Notes: generated from the letters alone by a model not told the origin. A DNA stretch of 64,000 bases from Acinetobacter lactucae (GCF_001605885.1 NZ_LRPE01000039.1:372001-436000); one strand, 5' to 3'; shown: positions 9,448 through 19,773, numbered from the stretch's first letter. Numbers and translations: made by a program.

Positions 9448-10158
9448 GTGAAAGATGACTATATTTTAATTGTCGATGATGAGCTTCCTATTCGTGAAAT
9501 GATCCATACTTCTTTGGACATGGCAGGCTTTCAATGCTTACAGGCCGAAGATGCCAAACAGGCTCATCAAATTATCGTCGACCAACGTCCGGCGCTTATC
9601 TTGCTTGATTGGATGTTACCTGGAGGCGTAAGCGGTGTCGATTTATGTCGCCGCTTAAAACGTGATGAGAACCTCGCAGAAATTCCTGTGATTATGCTGA
9701 CCGCCCGCGGAGAAGAAGACCATAAAGTACAAGGTCTTGATGCAGGTGCAGATGACTACATGACCAAGCCATTCTCAACACGTGAACTGGTTTCTCGTAT
9801 TAAGGCTGTTCTGCGCCGTGCCAATGCATTAAGTGGTGAAAAAACAATTGATGCCAATGGTTTAATTCTTGATCCTGTAAGCCAGCGTGTTAGCTTTGGC
9901 AACAGTATTTTAGATATGGGTCCAACAGAATATCGCTTACTTGCGTTTTTTATGACCCATCCAGAGCGTGCATATACGCGTGCCCAGTTGCTCGATCAAG
10001 TGTGGGGCGGTAATGTATATATTGAAGACCGCACTATTGATGTGCATATCCGTCGTTTGCGTAAAGTCTTAGAACCTTTTGGTGTTGACCGATTTGTTCA
10101 GACTGTACGTGGAACTGGCTACCGTTTCTCTACACGTGCAGATTTAGCCGCAGGTTAA
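9448..10158 (+). CDS. phoB: Phosphate regulon response regulator PhoB
   Basis: OmpR/PhoB-type response regulator of 236 residues that activates phosphate-scavenging genes when phosphate is scarce. The receiver domain shows the acidic pair Asp10/Asp11, phosphoacceptor Asp54 in LLDWMLPG and the TKPF lysine; the C-terminal winged helix (about 135-230) has [22 protein letters not shown]. The start is GTG at 9448, with AGGA eleven bases upstream. phoR follows after nine bases, so they form one operon. Pho boxes upstream indicate autoregulation. Confidence 0.96.
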   Translation: MKDDYILIVDDELPIREMIHTSLDMAGFQCLQAEDAKQAHQIIVDQRPALILLDWMLPGGVSGVDLCRRLKRDENLAEIPVIMLTARGEEDHKVQGLDAGADDYMTKPFSTRELVSRIKAVLRRANALSGEKTIDANGLILDPVSQRVSFGNSILDMGPTEYRLLAFFMTHPERAYTRAQLLDQVWGGNVYIEDRTIDVHIRRLRKVLEPFGVDRFVQTVRGTGYRFSTRADLAAG

Positions 10159-10167
10159 CCAAGATTT

Positions 10168-11526
10168 ATGTATGAACCCTACCCCGTCCCTGAACAGGTA
10201 CGTGAACAAAAACTTTCTCGCTACAGTAGTTTATGGACGTTTGCCAAACAAGATTTACGGCTTTTATTATTTTTTCTAATTATTGCCGGTTTAGTCGGTT
10301 TCGGTATTGGGTATTTCTGGAGTTGTATCTTTATCGCCTTCGTGGTGTTTTTTACACTCCAGTTGCGTTCTTTATATCTGGTCAATGACTGGATTGCCAA
10401 TAAACCATATGACGTGCCTCCAAACCTTAACGGGATTTGGGGGGCATTGTTATTTAATGTTTACCGTGCTCAGCGCCAAGAACGAATTGTTCAGGCCGAA
10501 ATGGTCGGTTTAATTGACCGCGCTCAATCTTCTTTGGTCGCACTTGCTGAAGCGGTTGTACTTATTGATGACCAACATCAAATCGAGTGGTGGAACCCTG
10601 CTGCAGAGCGATTATTGGGTATCAGTCCACTCGACCGCGGTCGCAACTTATTAACGATTTTGCGCCAGCCTACTTTTATTGAATATTTTAATAATATTGA
10701 TCAGGCACCTGATGGAATTAAGCTGCATTCCAATTTTGATGATGACCGCTATGTGCAGGTTAAACTCACAAGATTTGGTGGAGAAAGTCGTTTATTGGTG
10801 GCTTACGACGTGACGCGTATGCATAACCTTGAGCAAATGCGTAAAGACTTTGTCGATAATATTTCGCATGAACTTCGTACGCCATTAACGGTGCTCAGTG
10901 GTTATATCGAAACCTTTACCGATCAGGAAGATATTAGCCCACGCTGGAAACGTGCATTTGATCAAATGCAATCACAAACCAAGCGTATGAATGCGTTGGT
11001 GAATGATTTACTACTGTTATCGAATTTAGAAAATAACAAGAAAATTGCAAAAAATCAGATTATCGAAATGCCGAGTTTAATGAATCAATTATTTGATGAT
11101 GCTCAGGCCTACAATGCCGATTATGGACACACGCTCAATTTACATATTGATAGCCACTGTGACCTGATTGGTTCCGACATGGAAATTGCCAGCGCGTTTA
11201 GTAACTTAATTACCAATGCCATCAAGTACACGCCAAAAGGTGGAACTATTACCATTGGTTGGCATGATGATGGTGAACATGCTTACTTTAGCGTGCAAGA
11301 CACAGGCATCGGAATTAACCCTAAACATTTGCCACGACTGACTGAACGCTTCTATCGTGTTGACAGTGACCGTAGCCGTCAAACAGGTGGTACAGGATTA
11401 GGTCTTGCGATTGTAAAACACGTGCTTATGCAACACGGCGCTTATTTAGATGTACAGTCTAAAGAAAACGAAGGATCAACCTTTACCGCAGTTTTTCCAA
11501 AAGAAAGACTCTATAACATGACCTAA
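10168..11526 (+). CDS. phoR: Phosphate regulon sensor kinase PhoR
   Basis: Inner-membrane histidine kinase of 452 residues, partner of PhoB. Two hydrophobic segments occur at about 31-47 and 49-69, followed by a linker, a PAS domain (about 115-210, LIDDQHQIEWWNPAAERLLG), the HisKA domain with phospho-accepting His234 in ISHELRTPL, and the HATPase domain with NLITNAIKYTP, DTGIGI and GGTGLGLAIVKH. No large periplasmic loop is present, as in E. coli PhoR, which senses phosphate through the Pst/PhoU complex. A strong terminator follows. Confidence 0.95.
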   Translation: MYEPYPVPEQVREQKLSRYSSLWTFAKQDLRLLLFFLIIAGLVGFGIGYFWSCIFIAFVVFFTLQLRSLYLVNDWIANKPYDVPPNLNGIWGALLFNVYRAQRQERIVQAEMVGLIDRAQSSLVALAEAVVLIDDQHQIEWWNPAAERLLGISPLDRGRNLLTILRQPTFIEYFNNIDQAPDGIKLHSNFDDDRYVQVKLTRFGGESRLLVAYDVTRMHNLEQMRKDFVDNISHELRTPLTVLSGYIETFTDQEDISPRWKRAFDQMQSQTKRMNALVNDLLLLSNLENNKKIAKNQIIEMPSLMNQLFDDAQAYNADYGHTLNLHIDSHCDLIGSDMEIASAFSNLITNAIKYTPKGGTITIGWHDDGEHAYFSVQDTGIGINPKHLPRLTERFYRVDSDRSRQTGGTGLGLAIVKHVLMQHGAYLDVQSKENEGSTFTAVFPKERLYNMT

Positions 11527-11544
11527 AGTTGCCCTCTCACATTT

Positions 11545-11576
11545 AAAAAGCCGACTCATGAAAAGTCGGCTTTTTT
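11545..11576. terminator. Terminator after phoR, usable in both directions
   Basis: AAAAAGCCGACT (11545-11556) pairs with AGTCGGCTTTTT (11564-11575) around a 7-base loop and is followed by T residues. It lies between phoR and the convergent hydrolase gene. Confidence 0.92.
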
Positions 11577-11593
11577 GTAGCATTTAAACCAAT

Positions 11594-12790
11594 TTACTTA
11601 AAATTTGAGCAATAAGATTTTGTCTGGTTTTTCTCTATGACATTCAAAAAGTCAGTGGCAAAAGTATTACTTTGACGCAGTGCATCACGGTGATCACCAC
11701 CATCAATCGTTTGATAAATAGTTGGTTTTTTTAATTTACATAGCTGTTGATAATAAGCAGATGTGCCTCTAGGGTCGACTAAATGATCTTTAGAGCCTTG
11801 AACAATCATTAATGGCACGGTCGGCACCATATTTTCAATAGACTGCTGTTTTAAGTAAGCCAAAAGAGGTTTTAAGTCTGCATTAGGGCGAAATATGCTA
11901 GAAGGAGATTTTTTCAAATCAGATTGAAGTTCAGATAAACAGCGACTACGCGCTTGAGTTAGCACCGTGTTCATTTCTGCACTGACTAAGTTTTCAGGAA
12001 CAATGCTTGGTTCTGCTGCTTGCGCTCCCAACAACACAATCGGGAAAAATGCTGCCACACTAGGTTCTGGGTTCGGATTATTTTTCACATATTCTGCAAT
12101 GCCTTCATATTGATAGCCGCCTGGCGCAAGAGCGATTGCCCCTTTTAAATCTAGTTCAGGTGCATCTTTTTGACCATAGGCAGACACTGCGATTGCCGCA
12201 GCTCCGCCTTGACTATGTCCCATCACCAACCACTGTGGATTGAAATCTTTGGGTTTAAGCACATGTAATGCCCGCACTGCATCGACCACTGTATGTAGCT
12301 GGCTCTTTGCATTCATATAGGGATGTGCGCCTAACGTACCTAGTCCCTGATAATCAGGTGCGACAACTGCATAACCACGTGCAAGCCAACCATCTAAAGC
12401 TTTTGAAGCCACTTCTTGATATGAATGAACTGGGCCACCTGCATAATCACCAGAAGGTGCACAAGTATCAGCAACTCCAGTCGTACCATGTGCCCAAGCC
12501 AATATCGGCCAGCCATTTTTTGGCGGTGTTCCTTTTGGTAATAAAATAAAAGCCGATGCAACAATAGGTTCGCCCTGAATCCCTCGACTACGATAATTGA
12601 CCAATAAACGCTGATCAGCATGAGGAAATAAATTCGTCACATCTTGCTGTGCTATAGAGAGGATTGAACCTGGTTTTTCACTCACAATTTGCTTACTCAA
12701 ATCTGTAATTGGAGCAGCCATAGCAGAACCAGATACCAAACAAACACTGCTAAATAAAATTTTAAAAAAGGAATTACTTTTTCTAATCAA
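11594..12790 (-). CDS. Secreted alpha/beta hydrolase, secretory lipase (LIP) type
   Basis: 398 residues with a signal peptide of about 25 residues ending in AMA. The alpha/beta-hydrolase core shows the oxyanion-side WAHGTTG (about 99-105), the nucleophile elbow GHSQGG with Ser193, and a C-terminal GGDHRDALR that supplies the likely catalytic His; the acid probably lies in QGSKDHLVDPRG. This pattern resembles secretory lipases/esterases, but the substrate is unknown. The start is TTG 12790, supported by AGGAG at 12798-12802, seven bases upstream, and by the signal peptide following at once. Confidence 0.82.
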   Translation of the reverse strand: MIRKSNSFFKILFSSVCLVSGSAMAAPITDLSKQIVSEKPGSILSIAQQDVTNLFPHADQRLLVNYRSRGIQGEPIVASAFILLPKGTPPKNGWPILAWAHGTTGVADTCAPSGDYAGGPVHSYQEVASKALDGWLARGYAVVAPDYQGLGTLGAHPYMNAKSQLHTVVDAVRALHVLKPKDFNPQWLVMGHSQGGAAAIAVSAYGQKDAPELDLKGAIALAPGGYQYEGIAEYVKNNPNPEPSVAAFFPIVLLGAQAAEPSIVPENLVSAEMNTVLTQARSRCLSELQSDLKKSPSSIFRPNADLKPLLAYLKQQSIENMVPTVPLMIVQGSKDHLVDPRGTSAYYQQLCKLKKPTIYQTIDGGDHRDALRQSNTFATDFLNVIEKNQTKSYCSNFK

Positions 12791-12797
12791 GGGATTA

Positions 12798-12804
12798 CTC
12801 CTCT
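12798..12804 (-). promoter_or_regulatory. Ribosome binding site that fixes the TTG start of the hydrolase
   Basis: Read on the minus strand the bases AGAGGAG end seven bases before TTG 12790. No ATG in frame near this position has a comparable site. Confidence 0.75.
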
Positions 12805-13026
12805 ATTATTTACATTACATCTATTTAAATAATCAATTTATAAAGTATAAACTACCATAAAAGCATCTATAATTATATTCAATTCAAAAACATTAAATTA
12901 TAATCACTGAAATTTAATAAAACGATATTTTAAAAATAGGTAGTATAAATATAGTTGCAAAAATTAATCCCATTTAAATAATAAAAAATATATGCTGATA
13001 TTTTCTTAATTACTATAGCGATTAAA

Positions 13027-13788
13027 ATGTCAAAACAATATAAATTTATACAGTACCTGATTTATCTTATTGTCGGTTCACTATCTATCCATAGCTTTGC
13101 AGACGTACAAGTATATGGTCCTGGTGGGCCAGCACCTGCAATGAAAGAAGCCGCTAAACAATTCACCAATAAAACAGGAATAGCAGTCCATGTGACTTCT
13201 GGACCTACTGCTCAATGGTCTGAAAAAGCGAAACTAGATGCAGATGTTATCTATAGTGGTTCCGAAGCCATGATGTCGGATTTCGAAAATACTTTTTCTG
13301 AGCAAATTATAAAAGACTCGGTAGAACCTTTATATTTACGCCCCGCAGCAATTTTAGTGAGAAAAGGAAATCCTAAAAATATTAAAGGATTTAAAGACCT
13401 CGCTAAACCCGGTGTTAAAGTTTTAGTTACGCATGGTGCAGGTCAAGTCGGTATGTGGGAAGATATCGCTGGCAGAACTGGGAATATTCAATTAACCAAA
13501 TCTGTTCGAAAAAATATTGTCACCTATGCAGTCAACACAGGAATTGCCAAGAAAAACTGGGAAGAAAATAGCAGCTATGATGCTTGGTTAGTCTTTAATA
13601 TTTGGGGAATCAGTAATCCAGACGTGGGACAAATTATCCCTATCGAACCAGAGCTCGTTGTCTATCGCGATACAGGTGTAGCATTGACTAAACATAGTTT
13701 AAAAGACGCTGAAGCTAAACGTTTTGTAGAATTCTTATCGTCTCAGCAAGGCAATATTATTTTCAAAAAATATGGTTGGACTAAATAA
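13027..13788 (+). CDS. AcfC-like periplasmic substrate-binding protein
   Basis: 253 residues. A signal peptide of about 25 residues ends in SFA, and the mature protein begins with VQVYGPGGPAPAMKEAA. It resembles the accessory colonisation factor AcfC of Vibrio and the ModA-like type II binding proteins, with SGPTAQW and DVIYSGSEAM in the N-terminal lobe and VTHGAGQVGMWED in the middle. The ligand is unknown; sulfate- or carboxylate-type anions are typical of the wider family. No ABC permease or ATPase genes are adjacent, so it acts alone or with distant partners. A hairpin terminator follows immediately. Confidence 0.8.
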   Translation: MSKQYKFIQYLIYLIVGSLSIHSFADVQVYGPGGPAPAMKEAAKQFTNKTGIAVHVTSGPTAQWSEKAKLDADVIYSGSEAMMSDFENTFSEQIIKDSVEPLYLRPAAILVRKGNPKNIKGFKDLAKPGVKVLVTHGAGQVGMWEDIAGRTGNIQLTKSVRKNIVTYAVNTGIAKKNWEENSSYDAWLVFNIWGISNPDVGQIIPIEPELVVYRDTGVALTKHSLKDAEAKRFVEFLSSQQGNIIFKKYGWTK

Positions 13789-13791
13789 TAA

Positions 13792-13815
13792 AAAAGGGAG
13801 CATAGCTCCCTTTCA
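13792..13815 (+). terminator. Terminator after the AcfC-like gene
   Basis: AAAGGGAGC (13793-13801) pairs with GCTCCCTTT (13805-13813) around a 3-base loop. A T-rich stretch follows. Confidence 0.8.
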
Positions 13816-13859
13816 TTTTTTAAAATTATTCACTCTAGTTCACCTAGAATATATTCGTT

Positions 13860-14279
13860 TCAAATTAAATATACACCTGCGGCATATAAAGCGCCCAGTA
13901 TTAAACAAAAAGCTGAGCTGACATACCAAAATAAATCAGTATTTCCCACAAATTTTGACTTTAACCATGGAAAAGCAAAACCACGGATAAGAAACACTGC
14001 TGCAACAAGCGACAAAATAATTTTAGTAAAAGGTAATACCTGTATTTCCTTTGCTGCAAAGAAGGCATACATAGAACATACAGTTAGAATTAATCCCACA
14101 GTTATAGCTGTAAAATTAGGATACCAGTGACCTCTTTCGGCCATCTGGACAATACTTTTACCAGCCCCTAAAACCCGAAAACCATTTGCTCCCCAGAACA
14201 CACAAATAAAATGAAGTAATGCGGCACAGAATGTTAATAGTGCAGCAAGATATAGTAGAACGTTCGGAAGTGATTGCAT
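13860..14279 (-). CDS. Small four-helix membrane protein, family not recognised
   Basis: 139 residues with four hydrophobic segments (about 6-28, 55-74, 82-101 and 115-137). Between the first two is a polar loop with FWGANGFRVLGAGKSIVQMAERGHWYP. The charged and aromatic residues in this loop resemble small integral proteins of the DUF4149/DUF4345 kind, but I cannot assign a family. It is convergent with the AcfC-like gene and on the same strand as the acetamidase-like gene upstream, from which it is separated by 130 AT-rich bases. No function is claimed. Confidence 0.7.
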   Translation of the reverse strand: MQSLPNVLLYLAALLTFCAALLHFICVFWGANGFRVLGAGKSIVQMAERGHWYPNFTAITVGLILTVCSMYAFFAAKEIQVLPFTKIILSLVAAVFLIRGFAFPWLKSKFVGNTDLFWYVSSAFCLILGALYAAGVYLI

Positions 14280-14409
14280 TAGATCTTATACTAATCAACA
14301 TATGTGAGATTTATTATACTTAATCATAAAATATATAAAACTTATAAATAGTTAAAATAAGATTAACTTGGTATTTAATATTTTAAATACCAAGCTCAGG
14401 CCATCTCAA

Positions 14410-15630
14410 TTATTTACTCTCAAACTCTTTAAAATCAGCTTTTCTGATTTTTGCATGGATCCCTTTGGTTTTATCTACAACTTGTGAAACTTCAAAATCA
14501 GTTGCGGCACTTAAATACGCATAAGCCGTTGCTTCATCAATACCATATTCTTGATTTAGGAAACGAATGGCTTCACGTGTAGATTTTTTCATCGCTTCAT
14601 CTAGATCTTCATCAAGACCCGGCGTAATCCAAAACTCAGCATTTTCAGCTAAAGGTTGTTTTAACTCTTTGCCCGGTATTCTATCTTTACCTGCTTTGAG
14701 CAAAGTAAATTTTAGTGTCGCACGTGCTGAAGCTTCGAGTGCAGTTAATGCTACTTCACCATCCCCTTGCGCGAAATGACTATCACCCGTATAGAATAAT
14801 GCGCCTTTGACCTGAACAGGATAATACGCAGTTGAACCTGCACCTAGTTCATTAATATCAATATTTCCGCCATACATTGCAGGTGGTACAGAGTGAACAG
14901 GCTCAGAAGTATTGGCTGCTACCCCCATAATTCCCATAAAAGGATACAGTGGGAAACGTATTGATTTACCCGATTCTGTTTTTAATACACCTTCATATTC
15001 ACCTTGTGCATTTTTTTCAATTGGGGTGAAAATCGATACGTTTCCATAACGTTCAGGATACTCAGCCGATGCGTTTTCTTGCTTTGCTTTTTTAGGAAAC
15101 TCCCCGACTAAAGCACCCTTACCATGTCGATTTGAAATAACGCCATAAGGAACACGTGGCTCAACTTTAAGCACTTCAACTTTCAGAATATCACCGGGCT
15201 GTGCGCCTTCGATTGCAACAGGACCTGTGACAATATGCGGCCCATCTTTATGAAAATCATGCTTTAAATTTGACTGCGTAATTGTTTTTGCATCTTCCAA
15301 TATTTCATTAGAATTTACGCCCTTCGATTTAAAGAACTTTTCAGCATTACGCCCTTGGTCTTCAAGCAAACCTTCATGAGAAACCGTATCAAATGTCACA
15401 ACACTACCCGACGGAACATTAAGCACGGGTTTAGCATCCCGATTCGGCAAATAACCCCATGTAATGGTATTTAAAGTAGATGGAACGTAATAATTACCTT
15501 TATATTCGCCACTTTGAAGTTGGGTAGGCTGTTTTGAAATTTGATTTAAAACTTTAAAATCATTGGCATGGGTGAGTGAAATACAAAGTACAGATAAAAC
15601 CGAAGCTGTCAGGCGTTTAACTTTTAACAT
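14410..15630 (-). CDS. Acetamidase/formamidase family protein with signal peptide
   Basis: 406 residues. The mature part matches the FmdA/AmdA amidase family in overall layout: early VTFDTVSHEG, GPHIVTGPVAIEGAQPGDILKVEVL, the ANTSEPVHSVPPAMYGGNIDI segment and a late GDSHFAQGDGEV. Such enzymes hydrolyse short amides to acid and ammonia. The protein begins with a clear Sec signal peptide (about 22 residues, ending in THA), so it is probably periplasmic, which is unusual for a family often cytoplasmic. It stands alone between AT-rich spacers. The substrate is unknown. Confidence 0.87.
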   Translation of the reverse strand: MLKVKRLTASVLSVLCISLTHANDFKVLNQISKQPTQLQSGEYKGNYYVPSTLNTITWGYLPNRDAKPVLNVPSGSVVTFDTVSHEGLLEDQGRNAEKFFKSKGVNSNEILEDAKTITQSNLKHDFHKDGPHIVTGPVAIEGAQPGDILKVEVLKVEPRVPYGVISNRHGKGALVGEFPKKAKQENASAEYPERYGNVSIFTPIEKNAQGEYEGVLKTESGKSIRFPLYPFMGIMGVAANTSEPVHSVPPAMYGGNIDINELGAGSTAYYPVQVKGALFYTGDSHFAQGDGEVALTALEASARATLKFTLLKAGKDRIPGKELKQPLAENAEFWITPGLDEDLDEAMKKSTREAIRFLNQEYGIDEATAYAYLSAATDFEVSQVVDKTKGIHAKIRKADFKEFESK

Positions 15631-16058
15631 GATTTCAGAACCTAAAAAATATGAAAATTACAGTAAGGTCCTGAATAGTTAGCAAGCATTGTGCCAAGGC
15701 TAAAGGCTATGCAATATCTAAAAAGCAAATCATAGTTATAAAATTAAATAATTTTTTTATATTTAATTACTTATCTTTAAATAAAATTAAAATTACGACT
15801 TAAGTCTAACTTAAATATTTCTCTATATTCTTCTTTATTAATTTTTAATTATATTAATATTTTTGCTCTCTTCAGACACATATTTATAGATTAGCCTATA
15901 TAAAGTACTCATTTAGATCACTTAATAACAATTATATTTCTATATAATATAAACCCAAAAATTATAATATATTGTGTTTTTATATAGCTTAATTCAAAAA
16001 ATAAACCCTGATTAATTAAAGTCAGGGTTTATTTATATTATAGGGGTTATATCGTTTA
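15631..16058. other. AT-rich gene-free stretch
   Basis: About 430 bases with very low GC and no plausible coding frame. Apart from the hairpin at 15999-16034, I see only poly-A/T tracts. It should contain the promoter of the acetamidase-like gene near 15640-15720. Confidence 0.7.
15999..16034 (-). terminator. Terminator downstream of psd
   Basis: AAATAAACCCTGA (15999-16011) pairs with TCAGGGTTTATTT (16022-16034) over 13 bases. It lies 25 bases beyond the psd stop on the minus strand. Confidence 0.82.
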
Positions 16059-16910
16059 CTAAACTGTATGTCCCATGCGCTCGCCCATTACAACCACAGA
16101 CTCAGCTTTAAAACGTTGTTCCCATTCGATCTTATCTTTTTCAAATAAAATAACTGCGGTAGAACCTAAATAAAAACGTCCAAGCTCAGCACCTTTCTCT
16201 AACTTTAACTGATGATGCTGTAATTCAATACGACCTGAAGGTTTCACTTTACCTGTCGCCACAGTTTCAATACCCGCAACAATCATTGCACCCACTAACA
16301 CAACAGCCATACGGCCAAGTTCAGTATCAAACAAGCAAACCATACGTTCATTACGGGCAAATAGTCCCGGTACATTTTCAGCAGTCATCTGATTTACCGA
16401 AAATAGCTCGCCCGGTACATACAACGTTTCTGTTAATGTACCTGCAAACGGCATATGAACACGGTGGTAATCACGCGGTGATAAATAAACAGTCGCGAAC
16501 TCACCGTCTTGGAATGGCTGAGCAAGTTGTGGATCACCAATTAATTTCTCTACAGAGAAACTTTGGCCTTTTGCTTGAAATACTTCACCCGCAGTGATCT
16601 TACCAATTTGGGAAATCGCGCCATCGGCCGGTGAAACGATGCTATCTGCATTTTCATCAACCAAACGTACACCTTCTTTTAATGCACGGGTAAAAAAGTC
16701 ATTAAAAGATTTATATTTTAGTGCATTGCCTTGTTCAGCAATCGATAAATCAATTCCATATTTAGCTTTAAACGCATGAATAACAGCAGCTTTCACAACT
16801 GGATTTTCACTCGCAGCAACTTTACCTACCACACGGCTCAATTGATGCTGTGGTACAAGGTTTTGTGCCTTAATAAATAATTCTTTTTTTAATCGAGATG
16901 TGAAACTCAC
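16059..16910 (-). CDS. psd: Phosphatidylserine decarboxylase
   Basis: Makes phosphatidylethanolamine from phosphatidylserine at the inner membrane. At 283 residues it has the usual proteobacterial length. The self-cleavage motif LGST near the C-terminus places the pyruvoyl-forming Ser at about residue 250, splitting the proenzyme into a large beta and a small alpha chain. Other conserved stretches are [12 protein letters not shown] (about 92-103) and [14 protein letters not shown] (about 144-157). Its ATG overlaps the rhodanese stop by four bases, so the two are translationally coupled. Confidence 0.96.
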   Translation of the reverse strand: MSFTSRLKKELFIKAQNLVPQHQLSRVVGKVAASENPVVKAAVIHAFKAKYGIDLSIAEQGNALKYKSFNDFFTRALKEGVRLVDENADSIVSPADGAISQIGKITAGEVFQAKGQSFSVEKLIGDPQLAQPFQDGEFATVYLSPRDYHRVHMPFAGTLTETLYVPGELFSVNQMTAENVPGLFARNERMVCLFDTELGRMAVVLVGAMIVAGIETVATGKVKPSGRIELQHHQLKLEKGAELGRFYLGSTAVILFEKDKIEWEQRFKAESVVVMGERMGHTV

Positions 16911-17761
16911 GATGGTGACTCTCCAGTAATAATAGGACTATCGAGGCGATTGCCCCATTCACTCCACGCACCATCATAGGCTTTTGCTTCCCAGCCCAAG
17001 AGTCTAGCCAAAATATAGGCCAAACCGGAACGGTGATGTGACTGGCAGTACACGACTACAGGTTGTTGTAAATCGAACCCAAGTTGTTCAAGGCGCTGCC
17101 GCGTGCGTTCAAGCGGATGCAATTTTAGATGATTTTCACGATTAAGTGCAGTACTCCATTCAAAATGGAGAGCATTTGGAATGTGACCGCCGCGTCGCGC
17201 TGCTAAACGGACACCACTATATTCATCACTTGTGCGACAATCCCACAGTTGCACACTTTCTTGCTCAACTTGTTTGCGTAGCTCTTCATAATTCACTCGG
17301 AACTGCGCGGCATGTGATAAATCAATCTGAATTAAGTCTGCAACAGGAGAAAATTTTTCGACTTCTGCCGTAGTAGGCAACCCTGCTCCTAACCATGCAT
17401 GGATACCACCATTAATTAAACTGGTACGGGTGAATCCTAAGCAGTGCAAATTCCAGATTAAACGCCCAGCCCATGCTCCGCCCTCATCGTCATAGACCAC
17501 GACATGATGATTAGGTGAAATATTCAATTTTTCAATAAGTGCTTGTAAACCCGCTTCATCTGGCAAAACACCAGTGGCTTCTTCGTGCTGAGCCACTAAC
17601 CATTTAGGCTGTAAGTGAATAGCATGTGGAATATGGAGTTGTTCATAAACCGATGCACGGCTTAAATCCACAACACGAATATATTCATTGCCTAAATAAG
17701 GCACTAACTCTTCTGCTTCTATTAATAAATCGAGTTTAAAATCAGGGAGGGTCATCGTCAT
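16907..17761 (-). CDS. Two-domain rhodanese-type sulfurtransferase
   Basis: 284 residues with tandem rhodanese domains, as in thiosulfate and 3-mercaptopyruvate sulfurtransferases. The N-terminal domain is inactive and the C-terminal domain has the catalytic Cys at about 239 in YCQSHHRSG. The loop C-Q-S-H-H-R differs from the CRKGVT of thiosulfate sulfurtransferase and from the CGSGVT of mercaptopyruvate sulfurtransferase, so the donor is uncertain. It may begin at the first ATG 17761 or at 17755. It overlaps psd by four bases downstream; such rhodanese-psd pairing suggests co-transcription. Confidence 0.88.
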   Translation of the reverse strand: MTMTLPDFKLDLLIEAEELVPYLGNEYIRVVDLSRASVYEQLHIPHAIHLQPKWLVAQHEEATGVLPDEAGLQALIEKLNISPNHHVVVYDDEGGAWAGRLIWNLHCLGFTRTSLINGGIHAWLGAGLPTTAEVEKFSPVADLIQIDLSHAAQFRVNYEELRKQVEQESVQLWDCRTSDEYSGVRLAARRGGHIPNALHFEWSTALNRENHLKLHPLERTRQRLEQLGFDLQQPVVVYCQSHHRSGLAYILARLLGWEAKAYDGAWSEWGNRLDSPIITGESPS

Positions 17762-17902
17762 GGTTTCTTTTTATACCAGCTTATTTCCAATCTTAGCATA
17801 AGCATATATCTAAAAAACTCTGATTTCCTGCTGCGCTTTAGCAGAAAATCAGATATCTGCATTCTCAGTTTTAAAAATAAAAATAGTGAGACTATTTTCT
17901 AC

Positions 17903-19117
17903 TTAAACCACTTCTTCAAGTTCTTCGATATCAAAAACCTGACGTAAATAAGCCAAGAACGTATCGTTATCAGTCATGGTTTTACCTGGACTATCAGAAA
18001 TTTTCGCAACTGACTGACCATTACATTCAACGAGTTTCAACACAATATTGAGCGGCTTTTGCCCCATGTCATTGGTCAAATTAGTTCCAATACCAAAACT
18101 CACCTGAAAACGATCTTTAAAGTATTGATGTAATTCCCACGCTTTTGGCAAATCAAGACCATCGCTAAAGGTCAGCATTTTGGTTTTAGTATCAATTTTT
18201 AATTTACGGTAATGTGCATAAGCCTTATCACCCCATTCATACGGGTCGCCACTGTCATGACGTAAACCATCAAATAGCTTTGCAAAATAAAGGTCAAAGT
18301 CGCGTAAGAAGGCATCCATCCCCACCACATCAGTTAGGGCAATTCCTAAATCGCCACGATACTCTTGTACCCATGTTTCTAAAGCTGCTTTTTGGAAATC
18401 ACGCAAGCGGACATCAAGCGCCTGAAACGCTTGTAAAAACTCATGTGCCATGGTTCCAATTGGTGTAATGTTAAGCTCTTTAGCCAGTAATACATTACTT
18501 GTACCACGAAACACATTTGGTACAGTTTTATGAAAAGCTGCCACAACATGTTTTTGCCATTCAAAGCTATAGCGACGACGTGTACCAAAATCAGAAACTA
18601 AAAACGGTGGATCATTCGGCTGCTGAGCTTTTTCATATTGCTGAATCAATTCGAGTTTTGCTTGTAAACGGCGTTCGCCTTCGGCCCAAACTTGATCTGT
18701 TTTGATACGGCTAAAATATAACTCGTTTACAATCGCCAGAACAAAAATCTCGAACATCATGGCTTGAACCATCGGACCTTCGATACGAATATCCAAACGA
18801 CCTTCGGCATCAATACTTGCCTGAATAAAACGTCGTTTGAGTTGGAATAATTCTAAATAATCGACAAAGTCGCTTTTAATAAATCGTAATTTTCGTAAAT
18901 ATTGTAGCTCGTCTTCTTTATATTTGAGATTACATAAATGGTCGAGTTGCTCGTTTAAGTCATCCAAAATATCCACTAACGGATAAACTGTATCTTCTAA
19001 GTTTCTGCAACGAAAATGATAGACACTATGTGTTTGCGGGAATTTATGCAAAACCACTTGTAGCATCGTAAATTTGTACAAGTCTGTATCTAGTAAAGAA
19101 TGGATAATTGGAGACAT
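17903..19117 (-). CDS. pncB: Nicotinate phosphoribosyltransferase
   Basis: NAD salvage enzyme joining nicotinate and PRPP with ATP use. About 404 residues. Motifs include [11 protein letters not shown] at the N-terminus, the [12 protein letters not shown] segment near 180-190, [19 protein letters not shown] with the phosphorylated-His region, [16 protein letters not shown] and [10 protein letters not shown]. The ATG at 19117 is preferred; a TTG two codons upstream is also in frame. pncA (nicotinamidase) is present elsewhere in this window at 60.3 kb, so both salvage steps from nicotinamide are encoded here. Confidence 0.95.
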   Translation of the reverse strand: MSPIIHSLLDTDLYKFTMLQVVLHKFPQTHSVYHFRCRNLEDTVYPLVDILDDLNEQLDHLCNLKYKEDELQYLRKLRFIKSDFVDYLELFQLKRRFIQASIDAEGRLDIRIEGPMVQAMMFEIFVLAIVNELYFSRIKTDQVWAEGERRLQAKLELIQQYEKAQQPNDPPFLVSDFGTRRRYSFEWQKHVVAAFHKTVPNVFRGTSNVLLAKELNITPIGTMAHEFLQAFQALDVRLRDFQKAALETWVQEYRGDLGIALTDVVGMDAFLRDFDLYFAKLFDGLRHDSGDPYEWGDKAYAHYRKLKIDTKTKMLTFSDGLDLPKAWELHQYFKDRFQVSFGIGTNLTNDMGQKPLNIVLKLVECNGQSVAKISDSPGKTMTDNDTFLAYLRQVFDIEELEEVV

Positions 19118-19285
19118 AGTCAATGATTATTCGCTTGCTTCTTAGCATTAAAGCATATTTTTATGGATGAATTGCGAGGTTTTATACCATTGTTGCAGTT
19201 CCATGAAATTTCCTTTTAAAAATCATTTAATTTAAATTCTGCTAAACTACGTTAATTCAATTAATTATAGAAATTTGCTTTAACT

Positions 19286-19729
19286 ATGCGCGCTTTAATA
19301 CAACGAGTTCTTGAAGCCAAAGTGGTTGTAGACGGTGAAACTACAGGCGAAATCCAACACGGCCTACTGGTATTTTTAGGCATTGGCCGAGATGATACTT
19401 TGGCTGTTGGCCAAAAGCTTATTGATAAGATTTTAAAATATAGAATCTTTGATGATGAGCAAGGCAAAATGGGCTGGAACGTGTCTCAAGCAAAGGGTGG
19501 AATACTGCTCGTGTCACAATTTACTTTAATGGCACAAACACAAAAGGGTTTACGTCCAGACTTTGGCCCAGCAATGCCACCTAGCGACGCAAAAGCTTTA
19601 TACGAGCAATTGGTTGAATATGCACATTCTCAATTTGAAAATGTTCAAACTGGGATATTTGCTGCTGATATGAAAGTACATTTAATAAATGATGGTCCGG
19701 TGACATTCAATTTAGAAGTCGAAGCATAA
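19286..19729 (+). CDS. dtd: D-aminoacyl-tRNA deacylase
   Basis: 147 residues, the usual length of the DTD family, which removes D-amino acids (and glycine from tRNA-Ala) from mischarged tRNAs. The N-terminal MRALIQRV, the SQFTLMA motif around residues 75-81 and the cross-subunit NDGPVTF near the C-terminus are conserved. It is divergent from pncB across 168 bases. A strong hairpin terminator follows immediately. Confidence 0.96.
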   Translation: MRALIQRVLEAKVVVDGETTGEIQHGLLVFLGIGRDDTLAVGQKLIDKILKYRIFDDEQGKMGWNVSQAKGGILLVSQFTLMAQTQKGLRPDFGPAMPPSDAKALYEQLVEYAHSQFENVQTGIFAADMKVHLINDGPVTFNLEVEA

Positions 19730-19733
19730 ATAT

Positions 19734-19762
19734 AAAAAAACTCCCAAGATGGGAGTTTTTTT
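19734..19762. terminator. Bidirectional terminator between dtd and the SCP2 gene
   Basis: ACTCCC pairs with GGGAGT around a 5-base loop, with an A-run to the left and a T-run to the right, serving the convergent genes. Confidence 0.92.
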
Positions 19763-19773
19763 ATATCTGGATA

